Positions 17,040 to 25,608 of a stretch of DNA of 64,000 nucleotides are shown here, in pieces. A program made the translations under genes and the position numbers. The DNA is taken from contig NZ_CP121647.1 of assembly GCF_029714305.1 (NCBI RefSeq), positions 7,584,501-7,648,500 of the forward strand. The letters run 5' to 3'. The notes under the pieces were generated by a model. It was not told the origin of the DNA. It ran no database searches and saw only the letters and a program-made list of their open reading frames with translations. Numbering within the stretch: position 1 is the stretch's first letter; the number at the start of each line of letters is the position of its first letter. This DNA is from Bradyrhizobium sp. CB3481. GTDB taxonomy: Bacteria; Pseudomonadota; Alphaproteobacteria; Rhizobiales; Xanthobacteraceae.

Positions 17040-18773
17040 ATGCCTACGGGCACGCTGACCGCCCCTGACGATTCCGCCGCGCCGACACGGCGCATCGATG
17101 ACGTCCGCCAGGCGCTGATCGCGCTGTGGCCGCATTTCCTGTGGGCCGGCCTGTTTTCCAGCGCAATCAACCTGCTCTATCTGAGCTCGCCGCTCTATCT
17201 GATGCAGGTCTACAACCGTGTCCTGCTCAACGAGAACGTCTCCACCCTCGTCCTCCTCACGCTGATCCTCGCGATTGCGCTGCTCACCATGGCCGCGCTG
17301 GACGCGGTGCGGTCCTGGGTCCTGATCCGCTGCGGCATCCGCCTCGATATGGAACTCTCGGCGCGCGTGTTCGAGGCGTTGGTGGTGCACTCGGCGCAGC
17401 GCGGCGCCTCGCGTGGCGCGCAGCAATTGCGCAATCTCGACCAGTTCCGCACCTTCGTGACCGGCCCGGGGATTTATTTCGCGTTCGACCTGCCGTGGAT
17501 ACCGATCTATCTGCTGCTGCTGTTCTTCATCCATCCGCTGCTCGGCATCGTCGCGACCATCGGCGCCGTGCTGCTGCTCGGCCTCGCCGGGCTCAACGAG
17601 ATGATGACGCGCGATCCGATGAAGCAGGCGGAAGCCGCCGGCAACCAGTCCTACGTGTTCACCGAAAATATCCTGCGCCATGCCGACGTCATCCGCGCCA
17701 TGGGCATGCAGCCGGCGGTAGAGCGCAACTGGCAGAGCCAACGCTCGTCGATGCTGGTGCAGCAGGCGCAGGCCAGCGACAAGAACGCGGTGATGACCTC
17801 CTCGATCCGCTTCTTCCGCCTGCTGCTGCAATCGCTGATGCTCGGCACCGGCGCCTGGCTCGCGATCGACCATGCCATCACGCCGGCGACCATCTTCGCC
17901 GCCAGCATCGTGATGGGCCGGGCGCTGGTCCCGGTCGAGCAGGCGGTCGGCACCTGGAAGCAGTTCATCGGCGCGCGCGAAGCTTATGCGGAGGTGCGCG
18001 AGCTGCTCGGCGCCATCGACCTGACGCCGCCGCAAACCATCGTGCCGCGCGCGCGCAACACCATCGAGGCGCGCGAACTGCGCTGCCTCTTGCCGACACG
18101 CAAGGAACCCGTGATCAAGGGGCTGACCTTCGAGCTGGCCGGCGGCCAGGCGCTCGGCATCGTCGGCCCGAGCGGCTCCGGCAAGAGCTCGCTGGCCCGC
18201 CTGCTGGTCGGCGCGATCACGCCGGCCGATGGGCGATTGCGCTTCGGCGGGCTCGATTACAGCCATTGGGACCCGCTCGAGTTCGGCCGCCATGTCGGCT
18301 ACCTGCCGCAGGATGTCGGCCTGTTCGCCGGCACCGTGCGGGAAAACATCGCCCGCTTCGGCGATGCCTCGACGGAGGAGATCATCGACGCCGCCAAGCG
18401 CGCCGGCATCCACGAAATGGTGCTGGACCTGCCGAAGCAATACGACACCAGGCTCGGTCCCGGCGGCGTCGGCTTGTCCGGCGGACAACGCCAGCGTCTG
18501 GCGCTGGCGCGGGCGCTGCTCGGCCGGCCGCCCTTGCTGGTGCTTGACGAGCCCAACGCCAATCTCGACGCGCCCGGCGAGGAAGCGCTGAAGGTGGCGC
18601 TGCTGCAGGCCAAGAGCGAAGGCGCGACGATTATCGTAATCACCCACCGCACCACCATCCTCGATATCGTCGACGTCATGATGGTGCTGCGCGGCGGCGT
18701 GCTCGATATGCTCGGGCCCCCGGGCGAGGTCTATCACGCCTTGCAGCAGGCCGCCGCGGGGCGCGCGTCATGA
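17040..18773 (+). CDS. Type I secretion system permease/ATPase (PrtD/HlyB family)
   Basis: The 577-residue inner-membrane exporter has a transmembrane domain (about 25-310, with hydrophobic segments at roughly 33-55, 68-88, 145-185 and 265-290) fused to an ATPase. Walker A is at about 376-384 (GPSGSGKSS), signature LSGGQRQR at about 479 and Walker B (LLVLDEPNANLD) at about 499. The length and the lack of an N-terminal peptidase C39 domain match PrtD-type exporters, so substrates are not cut at a double-glycine leader. The 3' end overlaps the adaptor gene by ATGA. The outer-membrane TolC partner is not in the window. Confidence 0.92.
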   Translation: MPTGTLTAPDDSAAPTRRIDDVRQALIALWPHFLWAGLFSSAINLLYLSSPLYLMQVYNRVLLNENVSTLVLLTLILAIALLTMAALDAVRSWVLIRCGIRLDMELSARVFEALVVHSAQRGASRGAQQLRNLDQFRTFVTGPGIYFAFDLPWIPIYLLLLFFIHPLLGIVATIGAVLLLGLAGLNEMMTRDPMKQAEAAGNQSYVFTENILRHADVIRAMGMQPAVERNWQSQRSSMLVQQAQASDKNAVMTSSIRFFRLLLQSLMLGTGAWLAIDHAITPATIFAASIVMGRALVPVEQAVGTWKQFIGAREAYAEVRELLGAIDLTPPQTIVPRARNTIEARELRCLLPTRKEPVIKGLTFELAGGQALGIVGPSGSGKSSLARLLVGAITPADGRLRFGGLDYSHWDPLEFGRHVGYLPQDVGLFAGTVRENIARFGDASTEEIIDAAKRAGIHEMVLDLPKQYDTRLGPGGVGLSGGQRQRLALARALLGRPPLLVLDEPNANLDAPGEEALKVALLQAKSEGATIIVITHRTTILDIVDVMMVLRGGVLDMLGPPGEVYHALQQAAAGRAS

Positions 18774-20098
18774 CCGCGATCGACGACGGCTACGCCCCGC
18801 TGCGCAACCGCGCGCGCTATTCGCGCCCCGCACGGCCGGCGCTGTTAGGTGCCGGCGTGGTCGCGGCGTTCGCGGGGGCGATGACGATGTGGGGCACGCT
18901 CGCGCCGATCTCCGGCGCGGCGATCGCCAGCGGCAACCTCCAGGTCGAAGGACGACGCCAGAGCGTGCAGCATCCCTATGGCGGGATCGTGCGCCAGCTC
19001 ACCGTCCGCGACGGCGCCCGCGTCGAGAAAGGCCAGCTCCTGATCCGGCTGGACGACAGCGACCCGCGCGCCAAGCTCGACGTGTTGATCGCCGACCGCG
19101 ATGCCGCGCTCGCCGCCCGCGCCCGGTTGATGGCGGAACGCGACAAAAGCGATGTGCCGGCGTTTGACGAAAGTCTGCGCAGCCGCAGCGAGATCTCCGC
19201 GGTGCGCCAGGCCATGGCCAACGAGACGGCGATGATGGCGGCGCGCAAGCATCAGTTCGCGGCCGAGACGGCGGTGCTGCGCGGCAAGATCAAGGAGCTG
19301 GTGGCGCAGATCACCGGCACCAAGGCGCAGCTTGCCGGCACCGAGAAGCAGCGCGAACTGCTGACCGACGAGATGAACGGCGCGCAGCATTTGTACGCGC
19401 AGGGCTATACGCCGAAGACCCGCATCCTCGCCCTGCAGCGCGAGGACGCCAGGCTGCAGGCCGATATCGGCGCGCAACAGGCCAACATCGCCGGCATGCA
19501 GCAGCAGATCGCGCAGAACGATCTCGAGCTCGCCAGGGTGGAACGCGCGCGCTTAAGCGAGATCACCGATCAGTTGCGCGCCACCGAAAACAAGCTCGCC
19601 GAACTCGCCCCCAAGGTCGATGCCGCCACTGACGTGATGGCGCGCACCCGGATCACCGCGCCGGCGACCGGCTCCGTGGTCGGCCTCGACGTCTTCACCG
19701 AGGGCGGCGTGATCCAGCCCGGCGCACGGCTGATGGACATCGTGCCGACGGACAATCCGCTGATCGCCAGCGCCAAGCTGAAACTGTCAGATATCAACGA
19801 CGTCGCGGTCGGCCACCGCGCCGAGGTGCAGCTCACCGGCATCAACTATATCGAGCGCCCGCGGCTTTACGGCACCGTACATACGGTGTCCGCCGACCGC
19901 CTGACCGACGACAAGTCCGGCCAGGGCTATTACGCCGTCGAGGTCGCGCTCGATCCGAACGATGTCAAGAAATCGCGCGTCGATCTGCAGGCCGGCATGC
20001 CGGCCGAGGTGATCGTGCCGACGCGGCCGCGCACGCTGTTCGAATATCTGCTCGGGCCGCTGCGCGACGAGATCACCCGCGCGTTCCGCGAACGCTGA
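18770..20098 (+). CDS. Type I secretion periplasmic adaptor (HlyD/PrtE family)
   Basis: The 442-residue membrane-fusion protein has a short cytoplasmic N-terminus, one membrane helix (about 25-45), a split biotinyl-lipoyl domain (GGIVRQLTVRDGARVEKGQ at about 70 and ITAPATGSVVGLDVFTEGG at about 300) and a long coiled-coil hairpin between them. The C-terminal beta-barrel ends in R-P-R-T-L-F-E-Y-L, typical of PrtE/HlyD. It bridges the ABC exporter to a TolC channel. It is translationally coupled to the exporter gene. Confidence 0.92.
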   Translation: MTAIDDGYAPLRNRARYSRPARPALLGAGVVAAFAGAMTMWGTLAPISGAAIASGNLQVEGRRQSVQHPYGGIVRQLTVRDGARVEKGQLLIRLDDSDPRAKLDVLIADRDAALAARARLMAERDKSDVPAFDESLRSRSEISAVRQAMANETAMMAARKHQFAAETAVLRGKIKELVAQITGTKAQLAGTEKQRELLTDEMNGAQHLYAQGYTPKTRILALQREDARLQADIGAQQANIAGMQQQIAQNDLELARVERARLSEITDQLRATENKLAELAPKVDAATDVMARTRITAPATGSVVGLDVFTEGGVIQPGARLMDIVPTDNPLIASAKLKLSDINDVAVGHRAEVQLTGINYIERPRLYGTVHTVSADRLTDDKSGQGYYAVEVALDPNDVKKSRVDLQAGMPAEVIVPTRPRTLFEYLLGPLRDEITRAFRER

Positions 20099-20112
20099 AG
20101 AAGGAGATGGTC

Positions 20113-21018
20113 ATGGCCGAATCTGTCAAGAATGCCCGCCGCTCCGATGCAGCCGAACGCAGCCGTCATCTCGCGGCAACCGAATCGGTGGCGTTCGCCA
20201 CCATGCTGCTCGGCCTGCTCAACGATTCCGACGCCGTGCTGCATCGTCTGGAGCACGAGGGCGAAGCGCGGGCGAACCCCGCCGCTGCGCAGGCACACCC
20301 TTCGGAGTCGGTGGCCGCGCCAGCACCGGCCGATGCCGGCCTTGCCCAAGAGGATCAACACGCCGGCACGATCGACGCCCAGCCAACAGATCTCGCGCCC
20401 GCCATCCATGCCGATGCCACGGCCACGATCCCGTCGCAGGATACAGGCGCCGCCGTCGATGACACCTCATCGGCCAGAGTAGTCACCACGGAAGCCCTTA
20501 CGTCGCCTGCGCCGTCGAGCTTCAGCGCGTCGATGGAACACGCGCCATCGGCAGGCGCAAGTAGCGCGCCCGCCAGCAGCATCGCATCACCCTCGCTCGA
20601 TCTCGGCGCGACCGTTCACACCGTCACGGACACCGTCACCGGCCTCGTCGACACGGCGCTCACAACGGTCTCAAGCACGATCGCAAGCTTGAGCACCACG
20701 GTCGGGCAACTGACCTCGACCCTATCAGATACCGTCAGCCACCTCACCGACGGCTTGCTCGGCACGATCACCGGCAGCGCCCACGATGCGCCGAGCACTG
20801 GCGTGCTCGGGCCCCTGGTGACAGACCTCCTCGCTCCCGCGCTCAGCCCGGTGGACACCGCCTCGCATGAGATTCCGCTGCTCGACACCGCGGGCGCAAT
20901 CCCGACATCGCTATTACATCCGATGCCGCTGCAGCTCGGCTTTCTCGGCCAGCCGACGATGGACGGCCACGAGCCACATGACGGCGCATTCTCGGCGCTG
21001 GGAATCCATCATTTCTGA
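20113..21018 (+). CDS. Ser/Thr/Ala-rich protein, candidate type I secretion substrate or accessory
   Basis: A 301-residue protein starts 15 bases after the adaptor gene. The ATG at 20113 is chosen over 20107 because AAGGAG at 20101-20106 would touch the earlier start. The N-terminal 50 residues are charged and helical. Residues about 60-150 are low-complexity Ala/Ser/Pro. Residues about 160-225 form a repetitive Thr/Val/Leu/Ser tract (TVTDTVTGLVDTALTTVSST) that resembles the small protein at 16625, including the shared LDLGA motif. There is no Sec signal, cysteine or RTX repeat, and the C-terminus is FSALGIHHF. It is probably exported by the adjacent system. Confidence 0.65.
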   Translation: MAESVKNARRSDAAERSRHLAATESVAFATMLLGLLNDSDAVLHRLEHEGEARANPAAAQAHPSESVAAPAPADAGLAQEDQHAGTIDAQPTDLAPAIHADATATIPSQDTGAAVDDTSSARVVTTEALTSPAPSSFSASMEHAPSAGASSAPASSIASPSLDLGATVHTVTDTVTGLVDTALTTVSSTIASLSTTVGQLTSTLSDTVSHLTDGLLGTITGSAHDAPSTGVLGPLVTDLLAPALSPVDTASHEIPLLDTAGAIPTSLLHPMPLQLGFLGQPTMDGHEPHDGAFSALGIHHF

Positions 21019-21216
21019 AGAAACTGCCGCAATCGCCCGTGGATCGATCCGGGGCCATTGCACGCTGCGAAGAAACGGTTCGACCAATCCAAGGCACGCG
21101 AATGTCGCCCGCACGCCATCATGCGGCGCGGCCAACGCCATGATCCCGCGCCATTCGGGATCGACGATATCGGCGGCGGGCGGTCGCGTTTGTAGCAGCG
21201 TAGCGAGCAATTTCGA

Positions 21217-22362
21217 ATGCCCGTATCAGCAGGTCGCGAAACGGCCGATGCGGAGGGTCTGGCGGTCGGTCGCCGCGATGCGCGGGCCGGCCGTGCCAGC
21301 GCGTCGACGTTGTGGCGCCGACTTCTGATTTGCCTTGCCGGCGTTACACTCATCGGCGCAATTGGGGGAGCGGCCTGCATTCTGTTCGCTCCCGGCCTCT
21401 TGTTTGACGAACCCTCCTGTGCGTTGCCGGCCCACGGCCCCCACCTTGGCGGATGTATTGCTTCGCTGCCGATCCCTGACATCGCGGTGACGATCACCGC
21501 GACGGTTCGTCTCTCACCTAATGGCGACACGCTATTGCTCGGCGGTGCGCTTCGCAGCGACACGACAAAAGTCGTGGTGGCAGCGTTCAATATCGCGGAG
21601 CGGCGGGAGATGTGGCGCACCGCGCTCGACGATTTCGGGCCCGACGTCAGGATCACCGTCTCTGCCACGGGCAGCAAGGCCGCGGCCTGGGGCGCCGGCG
21701 GCATTCGCGTGCTGGATCTGCCGGCTGGCAAACCCGTCATCGCGGTGCCGGCCGTCGTGCTCGGCAACCGTCTGTTCTTCGACGTAGCGTTCTCCGAGGA
21801 CGGCGCCGATATCCTGACCGGCGATGCCGCACGACGGAGAAGCTTTCGCATCAAAGGGGCCGCATCCGAATCCACGCCAGCGCCGGGCTTTGACCAAGCG
21901 GAAGCCTGCCGCGCATCGGGCCTGGTCGGGCAGAGCAACGGCGGAAGCGTCCGCAGCCGCGACGGCAAATCCGTCGTGCTGCTGCCGACGGCCCTGTCGG
22001 GCGCACCGGTCCAGCTTGGCCGATCCGCCCGCAGCAGCGAGCTTGCGGCAGCGATCTGCGGGACCAAATCCGTCAGCGTGCTCGTCGGCCCTGCCGGCTG
22101 GGAGGACGTCGCCGCGCTGTTCGCATCGTTCTCGCCCCGCAATGACCGGCTCGCGATCGTCTATTCCGGCAAGACCGCTGATGGAAAATGGCGGACCCTG
22201 ATCGACATCAGGGACGCCAGGGGATCGATGGAGCGGCTCGCCTCGTTTCCGATCAGCGGCAATGTCGGTTATCGAATCGGCTGGTCGCAGGATGCACGTC
22301 GCCTCGCCGCCATCCGTTCCATCAACGGCACTACCGACGCCCTGATCTACGCAATCCCGTGA
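21217..22362 (+). CDS. Membrane-anchored beta-propeller-like protein of unknown function
   Basis: The 381-residue protein has one hydrophobic helix at about 34-60 followed by a probably periplasmic domain made of repeated beta units (for example VRLSPNGDTLLLGG, FSEDGADILTG, FSPRNDRLAIVY and WSQDARRLAAI). These resemble WD40 or TolB-like blades, so a propeller is likely, but the blades are degenerate. Cysteines near the membrane could form a disulfide. The next gene starts 12 bases downstream. No known function. Confidence 0.65.
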   Translation: MPVSAGRETADAEGLAVGRRDARAGRASASTLWRRLLICLAGVTLIGAIGGAACILFAPGLLFDEPSCALPAHGPHLGGCIASLPIPDIAVTITATVRLSPNGDTLLLGGALRSDTTKVVVAAFNIAERREMWRTALDDFGPDVRITVSATGSKAAAWGAGGIRVLDLPAGKPVIAVPAVVLGNRLFFDVAFSEDGADILTGDAARRRSFRIKGAASESTPAPGFDQAEACRASGLVGQSNGGSVRSRDGKSVVLLPTALSGAPVQLGRSARSSELAAAICGTKSVSVLVGPAGWEDVAALFASFSPRNDRLAIVYSGKTADGKWRTLIDIRDARGSMERLASFPISGNVGYRIGWSQDARRLAAIRSINGTTDALIYAIP

Positions 22363-22373
22363 GTGCTAACGAA

Positions 22374-23141
22374 ATGCGTGACATGACCCGCATCGTCTCC
22401 ACCGTCCTCCTCGTTGTTATGGCAACGTGCCTTGCTGTTTGCCTTGGCGCCGATGCGGCGCTCGCCCAGTGGAGCGGACGGGCCACGGCCAGCATCGGGC
22501 GCAGCTACGGAAATCTTGCGCTGAGCCAATCGATCCTCAGCGGCACACGGCGGCTCGGGGATGCCGCGCCCTCACCCGGTCCGGCGCCGGTCCCGTTGAA
22601 GCCGGCACAAATCACAGCGGCGTTGAGCTATGCGGCCGACCCGCAGCACAGCGAGCGCATCCGCGCCGAGATGATCAGGAACATGAGCGGATCGGATGCC
22701 GCGCTGCGCGCCGAGCTGGAAAGAGCTTTCGCCGACGACGCCGTGCTGAAGGAATTCGACCGCGTGATGTCCGCAAGCGGCTATTCGAGCCGTAACGTCG
22801 CCGACGACATGGCGGTTCTGCTGCAGATGACGTGGGAGACGTATAGCGGCAGCACGGCCAGCAAGGCGCAGATCAAGGGTATTCGCCAGCAGGTGCTTGG
22901 CATCTTCCTCGGCACGCCAAGGCTGCGCGCGATGACCAACGCCGAGCGCCAGGACATGGCCGAGCGGATCGCGTACCACGTCGTGCTTGGCACCTTGGCG
23001 AGAGACGAGGCGCTGCGCAGCGGCGATCCCGCGCGGGTCACGCAGGTCCGGCAGTCAGCCGCCGCGACGCTGCTGGCACATATTGGCATCGACATGTCGC
23101 AGCTGCGGCTGACCGAGCGGGGATTCTTCAAGAAGCTCTGA
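22374..23141 (+). CDS. Exported protein of unknown function
   Basis: The 255-residue protein has a clear Sec signal peptide (TRIVSTVLLVVMATCLAVCLGADAALAQ). The mature part is helical and rich in charged residues (QHSERIRAEMIRNMSG, then DMAVLLQMTWETYSG). The start could also be the ATG at 22383. The longer open frame that begins at 22188 inside the previous gene is not used. It follows the propeller-like gene by 12 bases and is probably in its operon. I do not recognise the family with certainty. Confidence 0.75.
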   Translation: MRDMTRIVSTVLLVVMATCLAVCLGADAALAQWSGRATASIGRSYGNLALSQSILSGTRRLGDAAPSPGPAPVPLKPAQITAALSYAADPQHSERIRAEMIRNMSGSDAALRAELERAFADDAVLKEFDRVMSASGYSSRNVADDMAVLLQMTWETYSGSTASKAQIKGIRQQVLGIFLGTPRLRAMTNAERQDMAERIAYHVVLGTLARDEALRSGDPARVTQVRQSAAATLLAHIGIDMSQLRLTERGFFKKL

Positions 23142-23156
23142 CGCGGAAATGCAGCG

Positions 23157-23630
23157 TCAGCTGCGACGCGCCTTTTCGATCGCGGCGACGTCGATCTTCC
23201 TCATGCTCATCATTGCATCAAATGCGCGTTTGGCCTCGGCGCCGCCCGCCGCCAGCGCCTCGGTCAGCACACGCGGCGTGATTTGCCAGGAGACGCCCCA
23301 TTTGTCCTTGCACCAGCCGCACGCGCTTTCCTGCCCGCCATTGCCGACGATGGCGTTCCAATAGCGGTCAGTCTCCGCCTGGTCGTCGGTGGCGATCTGA
23401 AACGAGAAGGCCTCGTTGTGCTTGAACGCGGGACCGCCGTTGAGGCCGAGACAGGCCACACCCGCAACCGTGAAGTCCACCGTCAACACGTCGCCCGCCT
23501 TGCCGGACGGGTAGTCACCGGGCGCACGGTGGACGGCATGCACAGCGCTGTCGGGGAAAGTCTCGGCGTAGAAGCGGGCAGCAGCCTCGGCGTCCTTGTC
23601 GTACCAGAGACAGATCGTGTTCTTTGCCAT
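23157..23630 (-). CDS. VOC/PhnB-like protein (3-demethylubiquinone methyltransferase-like fold)
   Basis: The 157-residue protein (MAKNTICLWYDKDAEAAARFYAETFPDS...) matches the PhnB-like group of glyoxalase-fold proteins, including F-K-H-N-E-A-F-S-F-Q-I and CGWCKDKWGVSWQITPR. Database names for this group often mention 3-demethylubiquinone methyltransferase, but a methyltransferase fold is absent and the real role is unknown. AAAGGAG before the ATG at 23630 fixes the start; the longer frame to 23675 is unlikely. Confidence 0.85.
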   Translation of the reverse strand: MAKNTICLWYDKDAEAAARFYAETFPDSAVHAVHRAPGDYPSGKAGDVLTVDFTVAGVACLGLNGGPAFKHNEAFSFQIATDDQAETDRYWNAIVGNGGQESACGWCKDKWGVSWQITPRVLTEALAAGGAEAKRAFDAMMSMRKIDVAAIEKARRS

Positions 23631-23839
23631 TGCGACTCCTTTCAGTTCCACGCGAATCCCCTGGCCGCTACCCAAGATGGGCGGCCTGGGCTAGCAGCGT
23701 GAAATGGCGTGCCGTGACCGATGAGAACGGGCACTACTCTTTCGCCGTGGCGCAATTATGCTGTCGGTGATTTTGTGCGACGCTTGCAAACAGGCTTCAG
23801 TCGGCCATATCCAGGGAGCACAGTTTCACCGGTTCCGCC

Positions 23840-24310
23840 ATGGCCGATACGGCAGATACCGCCAACGTCATTGTCCGGCCGCCGATCGCGTGGGCGCTCG
23901 CCGTGCTTGCCGGGCTCGTGCTCGACTGGCTCATGCCGTTGCCGCTCTTGCCGGCCGCGCTACCTGCAGGCTGGCTCGGCGCAACGGTGTTTGTGCTGGC
24001 GCTGGCGCTATTCGTGTGGGCGATCTTTACCATCACCCGGGCCGGCTCGAACGTGCCCACCAACTTGCCTGCCACCGCTATCGTGGACACTGGACCCTAC
24101 CGCTTCACGCGCAACCCCATCTATCTCGGCATGGTGCTGGGACTCATCGGTTTGGCCATTGCCGTAAACAGCCTGTGGCTGTTGATGATGCTGGTGCCCT
24201 TCGCGCTTGTCATCCACTACGGGGTGATCACCCGCGAGGAAGTCTATCTCGAGCGCAGGTTCGGGGACGTCTATCGGCGCTACCGCGCGCAGGTGCGGCG
24301 CTGGCTGTAG
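23840..24310 (+). CDS. Isoprenylcysteine/phospholipid methyltransferase-like membrane protein
   Basis: The 156-residue protein has four hydrophobic segments (about 16-35, 42-65, 95-125 overlapping helices). The diagnostic C-terminal motif of the ICMT/PEMT family is present: TGPYRFTRNPIYLGMVLG, then REEVYLERRFGDVYRRYRAQVRRWL. Such enzymes methylate lipids or small molecules in the membrane using S-adenosylmethionine. The bacterial substrate is unknown. The ribosome site is weak. Confidence 0.82.
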   Translation: MADTADTANVIVRPPIAWALAVLAGLVLDWLMPLPLLPAALPAGWLGATVFVLALALFVWAIFTITRAGSNVPTNLPATAIVDTGPYRFTRNPIYLGMVLGLIGLAIAVNSLWLLMMLVPFALVIHYGVITREEVYLERRFGDVYRRYRAQVRRWL

Positions 24311-24448
24311 CGCTTGGCGAGGACGAGCGCCGGGAACTTCGCGCCTCGCCATTCCCGCAATGCAGAACGGCATGGGCGCGGGTCGCCGGAAGGCGTATAG
24401 TTGAGGCGGTCCTTCGCACAAACTGATCGACATCACGTGGAGGTGGCC

Positions 24449-24733
24449 ATGAAATACGTGTTGCTTGGTAATCTGAGCCCGGAGTGGGCAAGCAAGCAAT
24501 CGGAGCGGATCGGCAAGGCCAAGGCAAAGCTCGACAAGCTCGGCATCAAGGTCGAGTCGATCCACTACACGCAGGGCTACTACGATTTCGTCGACATCGT
24601 CGATGCCCCGAATGAGGGGGCGATGCTCGCCTTCTCCGTTTGGTACGCGACCCAGGGTCTGGGGCGGGTCCAAAGCATGCCGGCCTTCGACGCCCCGACC
24701 TTCGAAGCCGCGGTCAAGGACGCTGCGGACTAG
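24449..24733 (+). CDS. GYD domain-containing protein
   Basis: The 94-residue protein contains T-Q-G-Y-Y-D-F-V-D-I-V-D-A-P, the motif of the GYD family (ferredoxin-like small cytoplasmic proteins, often dimeric). The ATG at 24449 is preceded by GTGGAGG. The function is unknown. It stands alone between the methyltransferase-like gene and the boundary of the integrated element. Confidence 0.82.
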   Translation: MKYVLLGNLSPEWASKQSERIGKAKAKLDKLGIKVESIHYTQGYYDFVDIVDAPNEGAMLAFSVWYATQGLGRVQSMPAFDAPTFEAAVKDAAD

Positions 24734-25385
24734 GCGTCGGATAGCGGCTCACAGCTTTCCTGCCAGCCAGCCGTGCCATTCGCTTGCACGGCTCGGGCGA
24801 CGAGCAATGGCGTGCTCGCTGCTCATTTTTGAAGTCATGCGTGACGCGACGAACATTCCGAAATTGCTGAGGGCTGCATCGGCAGCGCCGTCGAGTTGCT
24901 GTGGATCATGAGCCGACCGACGGTATGATGTCATGCGCGACACAGCGCCTATCCGATACTTCGCCCGCCTCGCAGGCACGCTCAGACGAAACCGGGCCGA
25001 CGCTACTATTCCGTTTCCAGACGGCAGCGACATCGTCGCCCCATGACGTGAGGGCGAAATCCGAGCGCTACCGCGTGCCCGGCGTGCGAGAAGGCTACCC
25101 TCACTTCGCCATCTCGGATGAGATCGACACCGGAAGCTTCTATCGCCGGCTCGGCAAGGACGTAAGTCCATCCCGCTAGGGCGGCTGATGTTCCGGCTGT
25201 TCCTGGAAGGGATGACCCTTGCAAAACCACGGGCAGCGCCGGCAAGATGTCGCTGCTGAACTCCTGAAGCGCGCACCAAGCGCGATGGTCCCCCAACGGA
25301 TGGCGCTCACCCTCTACCGCGGGACGCCAAGCACATGACCGAGGCCCTGCGCGAGGCGGGCCTTGATCGCTGGTCCATTGAGGAA
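24734..25385. other. Non-coding stretch before the integration site
   Basis: No open frame here has a ribosome site and a convincing protein. Short fragments near 25300-25385 (reading T-E-A-L-R-E-A-G-L-D-R-W-S-I-E-E-W) look coding-like but have no start and may be gene remnants. This is common next to tRNA integration sites. Confidence 0.4.
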
Positions 25386-25430
25386 TGGCGCGCCCGAAAG
25401 GATTCGAACCTCTGACCCCCAGATTCGTAG
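25386..25430 (-). other. tRNA-Arg(ACG) 3' fragment, likely attachment site of the integrated element
   Basis: On the minus strand the sequence runs from the anticodon loop CTACGAA (25430-25424) through a variable loop and T-arm (AGAGGTTCGAATCCTTT) to an acceptor end CGGGCGC-G-CCA. The upstream bases cannot form the anticodon 5' arm, D-arm or GCGCCCG acceptor 5' strand, so this is not a full tRNA. A tRNA 3' half beside a tyrosine integrase is the usual sign of an att junction. The intact tRNA should lie at the far end of the element, not seen here. Confidence 0.75.
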
Positions 25431-25608
25431 TTTTGGCCATGCGCCAAATCCTGGTTAAGGGTCATTAAGCAAGAACCGGCGGGCGGGAGCTAAGCCTAAG
25501 ATTTGACTGCGTAAATTAACCTCGCTTAGTCAAACCTGGCTTAGACCTCCAGACTAAATGCGCGGCACTTGGCCTCTTTATACGTGCAAAACCCGTGCAG
25601 GAGGATCC

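Noticed and set aside
16625..21018. Possible RTX toxin or adhesin at the type I secretion locus.
   Set aside because: No GGxGxDxUx nonapeptide repeats occur in either flanking protein.
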